This document shows, piece by piece, positions 49,152 to 62,762 of a stretch of 64,000 nucleotides of DNA (positions are counted from its first letter, which is position 1; every line of letters starts with the position of its first letter). The notes beneath the pieces were generated by a model. It was not told the DNA's origin. It ran no database searches and worked only from the letters and a program-made list of their open reading frames with translations. The DNA is from Stichopus chloronotus. Taxonomy: Eukaryota > Echinodermata > Holothuroidea > Aspidochirotida > Stichopodidae. Both the position numbers and the translations under genes were made by a program. The stretch covers positions 23,247,603 through 23,311,602 of the forward strand of contig SFZH01000008.1 of assembly GCA_021234535.1 (NCBI GenBank). Direction: 5' to 3'.

Positions 49152-52100
49152 ATGGATAACCATGGACTTCCGTATTTGGTTATGGTAAACATTTTCATCA
49201 CAAGGTGTCTTTATAAGTTCTTGATGGGAGGATCAATGAAATGTTTTGGAGTTATTCTTCAAACGTTCATCAAACATTTCAAAACAACTCATTTTATCCT
49301 CGGAAGTTCTTTCGCTCTTCAACTGAGTGCATGCAACATAACATGTAAGTAACTTGAAATATCTAACACATCCATGCTATTGTTCAGTGTAACCACGTTT
49401 ATTACCACAGGTGCTTTGTATCTAATGATTGGTACCTAACATATCATTACAAAGTATTGTTCGATAACTCATGTATGACACACTTATATGACCAATTATC
49501 TGCAGTTACAGAAACATTAATAATTATGACAGTTCAGTGTGTATGTAAAGTAGTCATGTATTACTAGCTTATTAAATAATTAGATTAGATTTGAGAATAG
49601 TTATACTTGCTACTTTGCAAATCTTGTAATATGAACAAAACATCCCAAGAAATAAGAGGTAAAATAGCACTTACTGATCTCACAGAAATAATGTCCTCCC
49701 ACTTGCGAACTACCTTTACTGTATTTTTTTTCCATTTAAAGCTCCGCTTGTTAAACTCTTTCAACGTTGGACAAGATACAAAACTTTGTTTGTCATTGGC
49801 GGGGGTCTATCGTCTGTCGGATATTTCTGTCAGGCTTTTCTACCAACAATTGGGATATGGCAAATCTTGTTGTATTGTGGTATCACGGGTAAGTACTATA
49901 ACCGCTGTTACGCTTGGTAGAATTTGAATCTAATATAAGTCAACTTTCTATTTTTTTTAGCATAGAGTTTGACAACCGTACAGCTATTCATATATAAGAA
50001 CATGTCGATAACAAGCCATTCAGTTCAAAGCTGGCTTTGAAATAAATCTCCGAAACAACACATTTTCAGAAGAGACCACCGTCTGCGAAATGTTCTCAAG
50101 AGGGAGGAAGGGGGAGGCAACATGTTGTGGAGAAGAAGGTTCGGTAGGAACATTATAGTACCAATAAAACCTGCATATAAAGTGCTGTGATACATTTACA
50201 TGTAAAAAAATGGAAGACTTTAAAAGGGGTTCATTGAGTTGATTTTCGTAAGTATGTGTGTATTCGTAACAGTACAAACTCACGCCAATGCTTACATTTA
50301 GTAAATTGAGCGAAGTATCACATCCAATAGTTATGAAAACAATCAAATGTTTGAACTCCCTGATGTGTGGTGTGCATGTAAATAGCTACTAACACCAAAC
50401 GTGTCTGGCCACGAATTTTCAGAAACCAAATTGAATCGTTAATTACTCACTTATTAATTTTTATTTGTATGTGCAACACGTAGGGATTCTCTTAGATTGA
50501 CAAGCTTTCATTACTGTGAGTAGGAGACTTGACAAGTTTAGGAAAATTTAGTGAATTTCACAAAACAACTCAATGAGCCCTTATAGGACCTACCAAGTCA
50601 AGTTCGTTGCCTAATGTATTATGCAGTGAGTTATGAGTATTGAAAGTAAAATGTAAGTAAGGTTGTTGTAAATAATATCTTACATGAAAGAAGTCAAGTA
50701 CTACACACAGGAAGAATCTACTAAAGGTTTTTCATTTTGTTATTTCAACAGGAATGGGGTTTGGATTGTGCAATATTTCTTCAATCGTTTTCATGAAGAG
50801 GGCTTTTCCGAAGACATTTGCCACTGCTTACTCTATATCGCTCTTTTCTGGTTATTTTGGAATTTCTTTGCTTCCTTTCTTATCAGAATATTTAATACGA
50901 TCTTTTGGAATTCAAGTCGATATGGCTGTAATAGGTTTGCTTTGTTTGTTCTTGGTACCACTGGGATTAATTTTGCCATCCGATGAAGCGCAGAACAAAG
51001 TTAACTCAATAACGAACATATTGAATAGAGAACCAGTGACCAAGAATGTAGATAGACACTGCAATGATGACGACACATCACTCATTACCGATGATAATCA
51101 TCATGATGACTCCAGGGATGAAGAAACGCCACTTTTCAATGATATTCATAGAAAAGACCAGCGTGAAGAAAACGATTTAGAGTCGAGACAAGTGTATCGT
51201 GAATGGAACAAAACGGACCACAATCTGTTTCTCAGTCACCCAGATGTTCTTCTTGTACTAGTGGTGAACTGCTTGTATGGATACAGTTGGTCAAGTTGGT
51301 GTATTTATCTGGTGCCGTTTGGAGAATCCGTTGGTCTGAGTTCATCAATGGCAGTTTTGATGTCCACATGCGGTGGTGTTGGTGGTATCATGGGAAATAT
51401 TTATAGTGTGTCCCTATTTTGTATAAATCAGGCCAATTTCATAACTGTCTTTGGAGTACCATGCACAATAATTGCTCTCTGTTTTATTTCTGCGATGACG
51501 TCTGCTTCATTTGGAGCAATGGTTGTTTATTCTGTCTTGAGTGGATTTGGAATATCCGTCATGGGTATTACCACAATGAGCATTGCTCCATCCACCGTCT
51601 GTGATGATCACTTTGAAGTAGTTGTTGTTCTTATGTACTTTTTGAGTGGTCTATTCGGCGAAATCGGTGGCTGCGTAACAGGTAAGTACATTGCTATCCT
51701 TGATATATTATGGCAGGAACTTTTACTTATCAATTTTAAATTTTCTAATCTTCATTACAAGATATGATAATCCTCAAAACCTCCATGCAATCTGTTTTCT
51801 ATTGATATGAACTGTTTGTTTCACGTTGTCATACCCTGTTTTTAATGTATCTTTCTCTGGCTCAAACCTGATGATTCTTTTATATGCAAGATTCCAAACT
51901 GAAAGTCATTGTTAATCATTCTTGAATTTGACTTGCAGACTGCTCTTAGGCCTATGTGTCTTTAAACTAGTTTAACCTGTGTTATGCTAGTTAACTTCAT
52001 GGTATTGACTTTATCTACTGATAATCTTAACGAAAATTCTCAATTCAAAGTTCAACTGCTCGAGTGTGCATTCTATTACTTTCTACTGCATTTTACATTC

Positions 52101-52626
52101 ATCATTGTCTATCATCAGTTGATTATTATTGTTGATAACTATTTTTGATGACTATTTCATTTCCATTTAAGTGGAACAGTTCAAGTTACAATCGCAATAC
52201 ATAAATATATTAACTTTTTGATGGAGAGGAACCTTTTTAATGTACGTTCCACAAAGAGTTTCAGAGTATGTTCAGAGGGAAAGTTGCTTTAATCTAAATG
52301 GGTGTTGCTTCGTGGTTAAGGTTAGCGGGTGCTCCTTTAAGATATAAGCCTTCGATTATTACCATGTTATACCGTAAGCAGTCACGATTCATCCCTGGTT
52401 GGTTGTCGGTATACAATTTGCGTCATTTGCCATTGACGGAATCACGATTTCTTTTGCTTGTGATTTTCTCGTTTATTATTTTTTCTAATTAATTGCAGGT
52501 GCTTTAATTGACTACACTGGATCTTTTCACATCGCTTTCGGTTTGGTGTCGATGCTAAACTTACTTATAGCTGTCGTGTCGTGCATTTGGTGGTTTGTCC
52601 GACGATGCAGTTGGCAAATTGGTTAA
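49152..52626 (+). CDS. MCT-like (SLC16-type) MFS transporter, copy B, intact
   Basis: Exons 49152-49344 (extra ATG at 49149), 49742-49888, 50752-51681, 52499-52626. All GT-AG, phases 1/1/1, 465 aa from 49152. I chose 49152 because copy C has only that ATG. Layout fits the monocarboxylate transporter family: a short N-terminus, six helices (FGVILQTFIKHF in the TM1 region; GMGFGLCNISSIVF and FATAYSISLFSGYFGISLLP in TM4-5), a long acidic and His-rich loop (DDDTSLITDDNHHDDSRDEE and on), then six more helices beginning FLSHPDVLLVLVVNCLYGYS and ending near FVRRCSWQIG. SLC16 proteins move monocarboxylates, aromatic amino acids, thyroid hormone or creatine across the plasma membrane; the substrate cannot be read from sequence, and the classic TM1 DGGWGW motif is absent (GLPYLVMV instead). 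It is one of three tandem paralogues and the only one shown intact. Confidence 0.85.
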
Positions 52627-55099
52627 TATTTCCTTCAAGTAACCTTCGCCTATGATAATGACTACATGTGTTTACAATATGTCTAACTCATGTCTAGTTC
52701 ATGTCCCATTTTAACACAAAATCGAAATTAACTCTCACCGTCGGCGATATTATTGTCACTTTTTCTGTTGTTTCTAAAGATCTCGTTAATAATTGTATCA
52801 TTGTTTTATATTGTGTATTTTTTTTAATGTTTTTGCAATTTGAATTAGAGCTGACCTTTCATATATTGTTTCAATATTGTCATGATTCAAAGAAGAAACG
52901 TCTATCTTAGATGAATCGTGGTTTAACGTTTCAATATGCTGAAGGCTTTACGTCACCATAATCTATATGATATGGTACCAAAGCAGTAGTGTTACATATC
53001 AATATAAACACAGTGTATTCCAGATTGAAGAAAGAAAACAAGAAACAAAGAATATATACAAGGTTGGCTATGACTCGTGTCTTAATAGAGAAGAGGGTGT
53101 TCTCACGTTGTAATTCCCGAAGTGTATATTTAGATAGCTCTGTTTCATATTCAAAACATCCAGTTTATTTTGAATGGAGGTAAATATCTCGTTATTGTAG
53201 GGAGTTCAATATTTTATTGATTGCAGGAGGTATGCATTAACTGTAAGTACATGAAGAAATGCTAATATTTTCTTCAGCCCGTCTCATATATCACATTAAT
53301 TGTGACAACATTGAATTAACAAGGAATATTGTATTTTTAAACAATACAAAGCAGCCTTGTGAAACTCTAGGTTAGTATAAAATACTGCAGGTAAGTTGTT
53401 TTCACAAGAACATGTTTTTCTAAACTTGGTTAGGTAGGTAGTTTGATTATACTATTACCATGGAAAATTTCCTAAGATTATTTCTAAACCCAAATCATGG
53501 ACAACAACGTTTGTCTTGCACAACAGGTCAATCCAGACATTTTGCCATAGCAACGGCTAAACTAAACAGAAAATCTGACGGTATTAACGAAAATAACAGC
53601 TAAGGTAAAAGATACTAGACCTATTATCGAATCGTTAATACCTCCCACTGTAGTAACTAGCTCAACACTGATTTTAAATTTAATGTATTAACAGACACAG
53701 CAGGTAACTATGGCAATTGTCATGGAATAGATTACGAAAACTAGCGCACTGCAGTCAACTGGACCACCATCAACTTTAACTCGAAACGATAACTATACAT
53801 ATGTATAAACCACCATGATCACTGACGGCCATGGAAGCAATTGTTGCTGGTTCTAACGTAGTACAGTATATCACATTCAATCACGAAATGTGAACCACAT
53901 TCACTTGTTACCCAAATGCTAAATGTGCTTAAGCTGAAATATGAGTTGAAACTGTCAGTAAAAGGCAAATTACACAGAATATGCCATAGATAAAACAAAA
54001 TAACATTGTTTAAGCCATATTTTTGGTTAGATATACAGAAATGGTGATTAACTGCTTTGCTTTCTTGGAGAGTTTGAGTTTTGCAGGGCCAGCAAATGCC
54101 AGACAATTCATAGTTCAAATATCTGTAAGATGAGCGCCACGTTCTTTTTCGGGTTTTGTCACATGTGATCTTTTCCTCCACGTACTCTTCCCTGAAACGC
54201 TGACAAATAACAAAGTATATGACCAGACCATAACCGAGTACAACACATATTCTAGCCTTAATACTGCCTGTTTAAATCAATTTAGAACCCAGATGCTTTC
54301 CCTTCGTGATTTGCGAACCTCATTTGTTTTTTCGTTAGCCTTCTTCCTTCGAGGTAGGTTACAAATTGTCACATGTTGTACCTATAGCAATTAGACTGAG
54401 GTCAATTTATTGAAAGGATGGTACGGCAACAAATTTAACTTGGGTATGTTTAAGAGTAAGGTAATCTCACCATTGTGGTGAGACCCCATTCAGTTGCCAT
54501 GAGTGGTTTTTCGAGATATTACCAGTTTAAGTTACCCCCTAGCTACCAACTATGAATTTGAAGCACCCAGGAGTTACGTCATCTCCTCATGTTGTTGTAG
54601 AGCCTTTTGTTTTCTTTATTATTGAATTTGGTGTAAAGTTTAAAGAAAAACATAAAATGGTTTATCAATGTGGGGAGATAACATCAATCCTGCTTACTTC
54701 AAGTTAACTTTTCATAACAAATGTGGCAACTTCAACTGCTCTTATCACACTTGGGAACTGAATGGAAACTTCACTGTAGTGGTCAGATTTAATTACTCCG
54801 CAACATATCAAAGCTAAGTTTTGGCTAGACCGTCTTTTTAGTACTTACTCATTTTTAAAGGGAGTGCATGTAAAGATAGGAGGTATCTTATTTTATATCA
54901 TAATTGAGCAGAATCATGAGTTTGATCAATACCTAACATAACAAAAACTGTGTACACTTTTCTTACGCAGCAGAACAAAGAGGTCAAGATTGTCACCAGT
55001 TCGAGCATTTTATATGTTTGTTTGTTTATTTTTTCCAATTGAAGTACATCAATAAAATTTATACAAGATGAAGTGTACATAAAAAAATTAACGTATGTA

Positions 55100-58000
55100 T
55101 CAAAGGAAAAAAAGGAACCAGATGAAGCTAAGAGCTTTTCTAGTCTGGTCCAATCCAAAATTAACGTTAAATATTACAAAACATAATGGAATAATGTACG
55201 CATATATACGCAAAAATGAATCGTAAGGGATTTTAGGCTCAAAATACACAAGAAACAGATTAAGAAAGGTATAAAGAAAGTAGATGTTTTTTGAAGTACT
55301 GCTTAAACAAATTAATTTTTTAGGAATTACGTAATTTTGTGTCAAGGAAATTCCAGAGGTGTACACCATAGCTTCTCACCTGAGAGTGGGCAAACATTGT
55401 TCTTGTGAAAGGTTGTACCAGATTATCTATTCCCCTTGTAGGATAGTTATGATGAGTACTGTGTGAGTGGAAAAACGAGTTTAAATCATGGGGAAGTTTA
55501 TTATTGTGATGTCTATATAGGAAGATACCTAACTGATATTTATAGTGATCCTTTAGAGTGAGAATATTGAGGGTATGAAAATACGGAAGTGTATGGGTAT
55601 AAAGTGGAATATTTGAGATTAAGCGGACAGACCTCTTTTGAAGAACAAGTTTGGGAGGAATTTCCCCAGAGTTAAATACTGTAAGTAAGATGTGGGACTA
55701 CTAGAGAGTTGTATATAGTCAACAAAGTGTTACTGGGGAGATGATACCTTAATCTATTCATAACACCTACTATTCTAGAAACGGATTTTGCAACATTGTC
55801 AATGTGATTTTTCCAAGAAAGCTTATTGTCAATTGTGATACCTAAAAAATTTGTGAAATTACTATTTTTTATTATGGTACCTTTGAAATTTAAGAAAAAA
55901 TGAGAGTTATCTCCCCTGCTTTATCAAAAACCAACAACTTAGTTTTGTTAATATTTAAGGATAACTTGTTAGCCGCTAGCCAGTCAGCAACACGGTTTAA
56001 TTCTAAGGATGCCACTTGAAGAGCTTCGTATACATTACGATTGTGGCAATAGACAGTAGTGTCATCAGCAAAGAGTACAAACTTGAGTAAATTAGAAGAT
56101 CGATACATATCATTAATATATAATATAAATAATAAAGGTCCCAAGATAGAGCCTTGTGGAACACCGATAGAAATTTCCTTCATGTCAGAATCTTTACCTT
56201 TGTACCGGACAAATTGTTTTCTATTTTCGAGATAACTTCTAAACCAATTTAGTGCCACACCCCGTACTCCGTATACTTATACAATTTGTTGAGTAAAATA
56301 CTATGATTAATGGTATCAAATGCCTTTGATAGATCAATAAACAAGGCTACAGTAGAAGCCCTATTATCCAGACTACATGCAATGTCGTCCACAAATTTTA
56401 AGGCGGCCATATATGTAGAGTGATTTCCCCTAAAACCATACTGTCCGGTATATAAAAGATTATGCTTATTTATAAAATTAAACAGTCTATTATAAACGAG
56501 TCTTTCAAAGATCTTAGAAATAGCTGGTAACACTGACACAGGGCGATAATTAGATACCATATCCGAATCACCAGACTTATACACAGGTATTACTTTAGAA
56601 ATCTTTAACTCATTCGGGAAAATTCCCTCTCTGAAAGATAAGTTCAAAATATGAGTAAGTGGATCTACAATATATTCATACATATGTTTTAATACTTCAT
56701 TGGTTATATCATCATAGCCTGCTGATTTTGCGTTTTGTAATTTCAGAATAGTAGATATAACTTCCTCCCGGCTTACAGGATGTAAAACGCAGGTATAAGA
56801 CACATTAATTTCATTTAAATATGACTCGAAATTGACATTGCTGTCACCTATCTCATTGGCTAGGTTTTCACCAACAGTTGAAAAAAAGTCATTAAACTTT
56901 ACAGCATAGTCCATTATACTTGAGTCTCTTGTAGAAGTGATACTTGGGCTTGAACAATGAGAAATGGGATCCCCTTTATTTAATAACTTATTTATACCAG
57001 TCCATATCTTCTTGCTGTCTCCTTTATTCTCAGTGAAAAAATTAGTATAGTGGAACTGTTTAGCGTTACGGACTACAGTGGTTAATCTGTTTTTGTAATT
57101 TCTGTACCTGAGAAAATTATATTCAGTGGGGCTTCTTTTGTACTTACAATACAGGATATTCTTCTTTCGAATAGACTGAAGAATGCCTGTGGTAATCTAG
57201 GGTGATTTCTGTAAATTTTTTTTAGACCTGAAGTTTCTTAAAGGGCAATTTCTATTATATATTTCACAAAATTTACTGTAAAAGGTTCTAAATGAGGACT
57301 GTGGATTATTATCCAACAACACATCATACCAGTCACATGAACTAAGCTCCATTTTCATACTTAAAATATTGCAATTGCGTGTATCACGTCTTAGATAACT
57401 ACTTCTATGAGCGTGTCTTCTAGGTGGGTTTAAATCATCACAAATAATAGCTATAGGACAATGGTCTGATATATCAGTTTTTATGACAGTGGACCTAGTC
57501 TTGATATCGATATTCGTAAAAATATTGTCAATAAGGGATGACGACACACTGGTTACTCTAGTTGGTCTATCAATGACAGGATAAAAGGAAAAAGATTGTA
57601 AAGTATTCACAAATACGTCTGCAGTTTGTTCGGAAAGAAGATTCATATTAAAGTCACCAGCAAGAAAACACACGTCACGCTCAGCATTTAATGTACATAC
57701 TTCGACTACGTAATCTATAAATCCACCAACAACTTCACCTGGTGGACGGTATATAACTCCAACAATGATGTTTTTTGAATTAACATTATTAATTTTTAGA
57801 AAGAAAGACTCAAAATGCATAGAATTTAACAAGTTGTTCATGACAGTGAATTGCAGCTCACTCCTGATGTATAATGCTACCCCACCCCCACGCTTGTCTG
57901 AACGCCCTTTACATACTAAATTGTAACACGGAAGATGATACAGTGCAGTATAATCATTATCATGTAGCCATGTCTCTGTGATAGCAATTAAAGAAAATGG

Positions 58001-58192
58001 ATAATTATCAACACAGCGAATGAAACTTACGATTGAATCAAAGTAATGAGGTAGTGATCTAGCATTAATATGTAGAATAGAAAACTTTGCATGACTTTCC
58101 TTGACAAATTCATTAAAATCATTTAAATTTGAATAACAACAATTGATTGGAGCCTGTAAAAACCATGAATCAACATCGGAATTCTCCATAAT
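55100..58192 (-). pseudogene. Retrotransposon ORF2: AP endonuclease plus reverse transcriptase, broken
   Basis: Endonuclease (from about 58192 to 57300): HINARSL, ITETWLHDND, GGGVALYIRS, VIYRPPGE, AGDFNMNLL, SDHCPIAI. The same frame continues through one stop (TAG 57197-57199 where TGG is expected) into RT: NYRPVSVLPAISKIFERLV, YGFRGNHST, LFIDLSKAFDTINH. Two extra bases near 56275 shift the frame, after which GVALNWFRSYLENRKQF, GVPQGSILGPLLF and the catalytic FADDTTVY follow. A further shift in a T-run near 55888 precedes a C-terminal part with LQKRSVRLISN. Catalytic residues are present but the element cannot make full-length protein. Confidence 0.9.
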
Positions 58193-58689
58193 ATGAAAAA
58201 GAAAAGAAAAATGGAAAACAATGCAATAAGGATAAGAATTTAATAGGAAAAAAAAATCACTTTCGAAATTGGAAAGCAAGTGTCAGCCACCGGATAATCC
58301 GCAATTGCAATTTCTAATTCACTTGATCTGACAGCATCTCGATCAATGTGGTGTGCATGTTTCTTATCTGCAACGATCCAAGAACTGTAACAAAGTATAA
58401 AGTTTATAGAAAGAATTTTTGGCAGAATACTCCTTCAGTTCTTGGGCGTACAGAAAAGCTTAATCCTGCCATAGAAAGTAGACTTCTTTTCACATTCCAT
58501 AGAAGACATCTGTAGTAGCTATGGCTGTACACTGAGATTGCTTCACACACATGTAGTTAAATACACAAGTTCAATGAGAAATGTACCGAAAAACAAAATG
58601 GCGTCCCAGGGAAGTTACAAATAGCCTATAGAGATTGTAGATCTTCTGCTTGTTTAATCTGGTATTTCTTTTCGTCCTTTGTGACGGCA

Positions 58690-58960
58690 TATATGCGGCC
58701 ATCCAGTGTCCAGTGTCCAGTGTCTTACCATATTGGGATGTTTTCTTACCTTTGCATATAACGATTGCTTCAAAGTAGTTAAGTCCTCATTAATGAAGAT
58801 CCGGGTGCCCTTTAACGACTTTAGTGCCCTCTATACTCTGTCCCTTACTTTGTATGAAGTCAGTTTTACAATTATGGGCCTCGACTTGTTTCCATCAGTG
58901 GCAGTGCGGCTAGGAATTCTTTGAGAGCGGTCGATGTCATCTTTCCTGATCTCTACATCC
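58690..58960 (-). pseudogene. Retrotransposon ORF1 C-terminal fragment
   Basis: The minus strand reads DIDRSQRIPSRT, RPIIVKLTSYKVRDRV, a TAG, then RALKSLKGTRIFINEDLT, typical of the C-terminal part of ORF1 proteins in CR1/L2/L1-like elements. The insertion starts inside ORF1, so the element is 5'-truncated. Confidence 0.75.
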
Positions 58961-59275
58961 ATATGACTTGCAATTGAAAGAGAGCTTGTGCAACAACCAA
59001 TGCCATAATCCTGCTTTTCAACGGAGACATTTTGCTCTAATTCGAATTTTTGCAACAGTTTGTAAGCTTAAGGTAGAATTTCTAAAAGCACAGATTATCC
59101 ATAATCACACAGGCATACGGAGGTACAGAGTAAGAACTGTAAAAAGAACCACATGATTGGTAGGTTTATAGATTAAACACCGCCCCTTCAAAAATTAAAA
59201 ACCAGAACGAAAATTAAAATGATCTGTCCATTTGTTTCCAAATTTTCAGATATTTTCATATATGTTTTGTCTTTC

Positions 59276-59894
59276 TCTACGTTTGTTCTCTTATTTCTAT
59301 AAGCAACAGTTTGCTTTTATTATAGTATACATTCTTGAGAAGTTGAAATCACGCACTGGGGCAACGTGCTGTGCAGTCCCATGTGAAAGTGAAGAATGAT
59401 GATGAGTAAGATGTAACTAAGCAGTATAGGTGTGTTTTACAACTGACATTCAAAACTATGTACATTCAGCCGTTTATTGGCGTATGTGAAGACAGTTGGA
59501 TAAAAAGGTTAAAACTTGTGTGTGTGTCTTTTATTGTAATCTGCATGAAATAACAAAGATATTGCACAAAATATATTTCCAACAAGATGTCCGACATCGC
59601 AGGTGTCTGAGGACAATGAATTCCTCACATGGACTGCTTCCGTGTTAGCTTTTTGTTCTGAGTTGCTAAGTTGCCATAACTATCATAACTACAAACTTTA
59701 TGAGAGTAAAAGTAATGCCAACATGAATACTGATACTGTCCACCTTTCTACCAACAGTCTAGACAATATCATTTACTGCACTTAAATTAACAACGTTCAT
59801 GGGGTTCAGTCATGTAATAAATAGTAGACATCGCAGAATGGGAATCAAGGAGAATACCACCTTGCATGAGATCAATGCAGTGGTCTTTATTGAC
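59276..59894 (+). other. Highly conserved non-transporter block, unit B
   Basis: Partner of 46875-47493 (offset 12401). The 60-codon frame (59603-59785) is identical at the DNA level. It lies just beyond the retrotransposon insertion. Confidence 0.4.
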
Positions 59895-61243
59895 ACTGTC
59901 CCGTAATGTAGCTATTAACTCTTTATGCCTAATACTACTTTAAAACGCTGCTCTAGATCTCCTGCTGACCATGTGTATGTACACAACCGTTAGCAGACGG
60001 CTGTCATCTATGCACTGTCGACCACGCATGCCTATGACTGTTGTGTCATACGTTACACAAAACAACAGTAAATACTGTATAACTGGACGGATTAAATGTT
60101 TTAATCCACGTTAAATGATACTTTAACTGTGATGATAAGTTCCAAGGGATTTTTCTTGTTCAGTTCTTACCTCCATGCATAGTATCACGTCGAGTGTGGA
60201 TGCTACATATAAACCATTGTAAATGTGGAACGATTATTAGAGAGGAGACAATGTAATTTCAACGTGTTTTCGTCTATAAGTAACTGATAGGGCTGATAAT
60301 GGCTACTCATGGCAAATTTTACTGAACACGATTAGTATATTTACTTGTTTTGTACTTGTAAGGTCAATGTTACCCCCTTCGATAGTGAGTCGCTGATCAG
60401 GAATAAATATTTTCAAATTTGTGGAATTTCGGAACAAGCATACGAAACGTTTTTGCAAAGAATCATCTCAGAAATCAAACGCCTTCCTCTTCAACCTTCC
60501 AAAGCTCATTCGTGACGTAGACTATGCAGCTAAACTTCTATCAAATCTAAAACTATGTTCCACAGGTAGACGAATCATACATTTGAATATTTCATAACTC
60601 TTCACTCGTTGTACTGCAACTGAGTTTATTTACCCTTACCTTACTGATACAAACTGCTGGACTGATTTACACGGCGATATTGAAACTCCAGTTATAGTAT
60701 CGGTTGTAATAATATGAAAATAACTATGTATGTAAGAGAATGCCAAAACGCAGTCCATACTAATATGTTTCCAAAGTCAACAGAAATATAAATTCAGTAA
60801 ATAATCAAAACCATTGACGGCATGGACATCATACTGCATACTCAGTTTGTAATATTCAAGCTCTGACGTCATAAAAAGTCTCCTCCCCACAATGCTGTGT
60901 ACCAATTGGCAGCAAATTTAAAGACGGGCTTACAGCGTACAATTTTGTTGCTCTCTTCTTTGTTCAATTCTAACATAATATTCAATTTTACCAAATGAAA
61001 TTGGTTCCTCTTGTCCTTGATAATAATTCAGAGCGGCAAGTATTATGTCAAATAGATACAAATCACTTGATAAATTGGAGGATTTCTATTGTGTAATATG
61101 GGGAATTTGACGTCTGTTACCAAAATTTAATTTCATCCCAATTTTAAATGTTTAAGAAGCAAGAATGGCATTACTGGAATTTTATGCTAAATAGTCGTCA
61201 CAGTATTTGAATAATTAAGGTCATAATTAGGTCCTTACCTATG

Positions 61244-61279
61244 ATTGGCTGCATTTATATTACGGCCTACAGTATATAA
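61244..61279 (+). promoter_or_regulatory. Core promoter candidate of transporter copy C
   Basis: ATTGG at 61244-61248 and TATATAA at 61273-61279, the tail of unit B and homologous to the copy B promoter. The sequence between it and the copy C start is much more diverged. Confidence 0.45.
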
Positions 61280-61528
61280 TGACAGAACCAGCATTTTTCC
61301 AGATATAAAAGATAACTAAGATATTTATGAACTGTCGGTTAAAATGAAGCATACATGAGAGCTATGGCGTTACAAATATCTACCGTTCCAAAAATATCCC
61401 TTTTTACCGCGTTGAATAAACCAAGTGCAAGGGACAACAAATAAGAGAACCTTGAACGATGACTCTGTTCCTAATTCGCTGGCAATAATCGAAGATAGTC
61501 CTGAATAAAACAAAGGTTATTTCTAAGG

Positions 61529-61721
61529 ATGGATAACGATGGACTTCCTTATTTGGTTATGGTAAACAGTTTCATCACAAGGTGTCTTTATAGGTTCTTG
61601 ATGGGAGGATCAATGAAATGTTTCGGGGTTATCCTCCAAACGTTCATCAAAAATTTCCAAACAACTCATTTTATCCTCGGAAGTTCTCTCGCTCTACAGT
61701 ACAGTGTATGTAACATAACCT
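61529..61721 (+). CDS. MCT-like MFS transporter, copy C, exon 1 only
   Basis: 64 codons plus one base, ending at a GTAAGT donor in the same phase as copies A and B. The peptide is close to copy B (MGGSMKCFGVILQTF kept; YKFL to YRFL, KHFKTT to KNFQTT and others). No exon 2 match is visible to 64000, so the gene either continues off the window with a much longer intron or is truncated. Confidence 0.75.
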
Positions 61722-62384
61722 GTAAGTAATTCGAGATTTGTAACATCTTTGTGCTTATATATGTTCAAATGTAAACAAGCGAGTACATTTCATTCAAACT
61801 CTCATTTTGTATCGTAATATAATAACACATAACGTAATACTTTCAATGCATTACTCGTTAACTCCTGCATCATTAACTCATCATTATCTGAAGTTGCAGA
61901 AGCATTATAGCTGTGACAGTACAAACTGTATCTTAAGTTTTCAAGTCAGTGTTGTTGCTAGCTTATAAAGAAACCCTCTTTATAAATGCTTACGATCGTT
62001 CCGGTGTTTAAATTTGGTTTACGGAGCAAACGGTACATTTACGGAACTTTAGCATGAATCCAAGAAATACTGCATGGGCTAGGGTGGCCTACCATGCAGT
62101 CCATACAGGATCCCCCCATACATATGACGTGGGTGATATTTAGTACAATCCATTTATCCTATTGTAATATTGTGTTAAACGTACCCCTCTAAATTACTGT
62201 CAGCTTTTATTCTATAGAAAAGAGTTGTTCGTTACATGATAAATACTTGCGCCACACTCCTGCTATCTTTAAGAACTTTACTTTTGTGTGTATGTACGAT
62301 AGTAACCGCTACCAATGTGGTTTATTTGTTTACAATTATTTAAATGACAAGTACTTAACGTATTTAATGGTTACCTTCGAATGA

Positions 62385-62762
62385 GTCATATACTTAGCTC
62401 TGATCCCACCAGATCCTGACATCTTTCCCCAAAACCTTTTACTAAACTCCATTCCTCCCTCCATTGCTTCCGTTATGTTGCCTCTCATATTTGCAATTCT
62501 CTTCCTAGCAGTGTCACCAATTGTCACTGCTCTTTCCTCGTCAAGTATTCCTTTTAGAGCCTTCCAGTCAAGAAGACCTTTTTTCCTGCTGATGGTTGTG
62601 TTATGTATCTCATGGTTTCTTTTCTTACTGTTATCGTTTTATGTGATCTGTTGGATTGTGTTTTCTACGAGATATCCACCCCCATACGTTTGGCTAAACT
62701 TGTTGATAGCCCTCGGGTCTTTTTATTTGTGTATATTATGTAACCGGAATAAATGTTGTTGA
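62385..62762 (+). other. Unassigned open frame, two hydrophobic stretches
   Basis: Open from after a TGA at 62382-62384 to TGA at 62763. It encodes SRRPFFLLMVVLCISWFLFL and a later WLNLLIALGSFYLCILCNRN, spaced like TM6-TM7 of a rhodopsin-type receptor but without NPxxY. The opposite strand is also open and polar (DWKALKGILDEERAV and on), so the hydrophobicity may only mirror that strand. I cannot say which, if either, is coding. Confidence 0.2.

Larger units (their letters stand above)
55017..58960 (-). mobile_element. Non-LTR retrotransposon (CR1/L2-like), 5'-truncated, inserted in unit B
   Basis: 3944 bases absent from unit A. The 3' end is at the low coordinate, with an A-rich CAAA-repeat tail (55017-55034 read in reverse). 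ATATG at 55012-55016 and 58961-58965 is a likely 5-bp target duplication. In transcript order it holds the end of ORF1, then ORF2 with AP endonuclease, reverse transcriptase and a C-terminal domain. The CR1/L2 assignment is from motif style only. Confidence 0.92.
48880..61281 (+). repeat. Segmental tandem duplication, unit B (8.46 kb plus a 3.9-kb insertion)
   Basis: Collinear with unit A from ACAGAACCAGCACC to the next ACAGAACCAGCA at 61282, interrupted only by the retrotransposon at 55017-58960. Confidence 0.93.
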
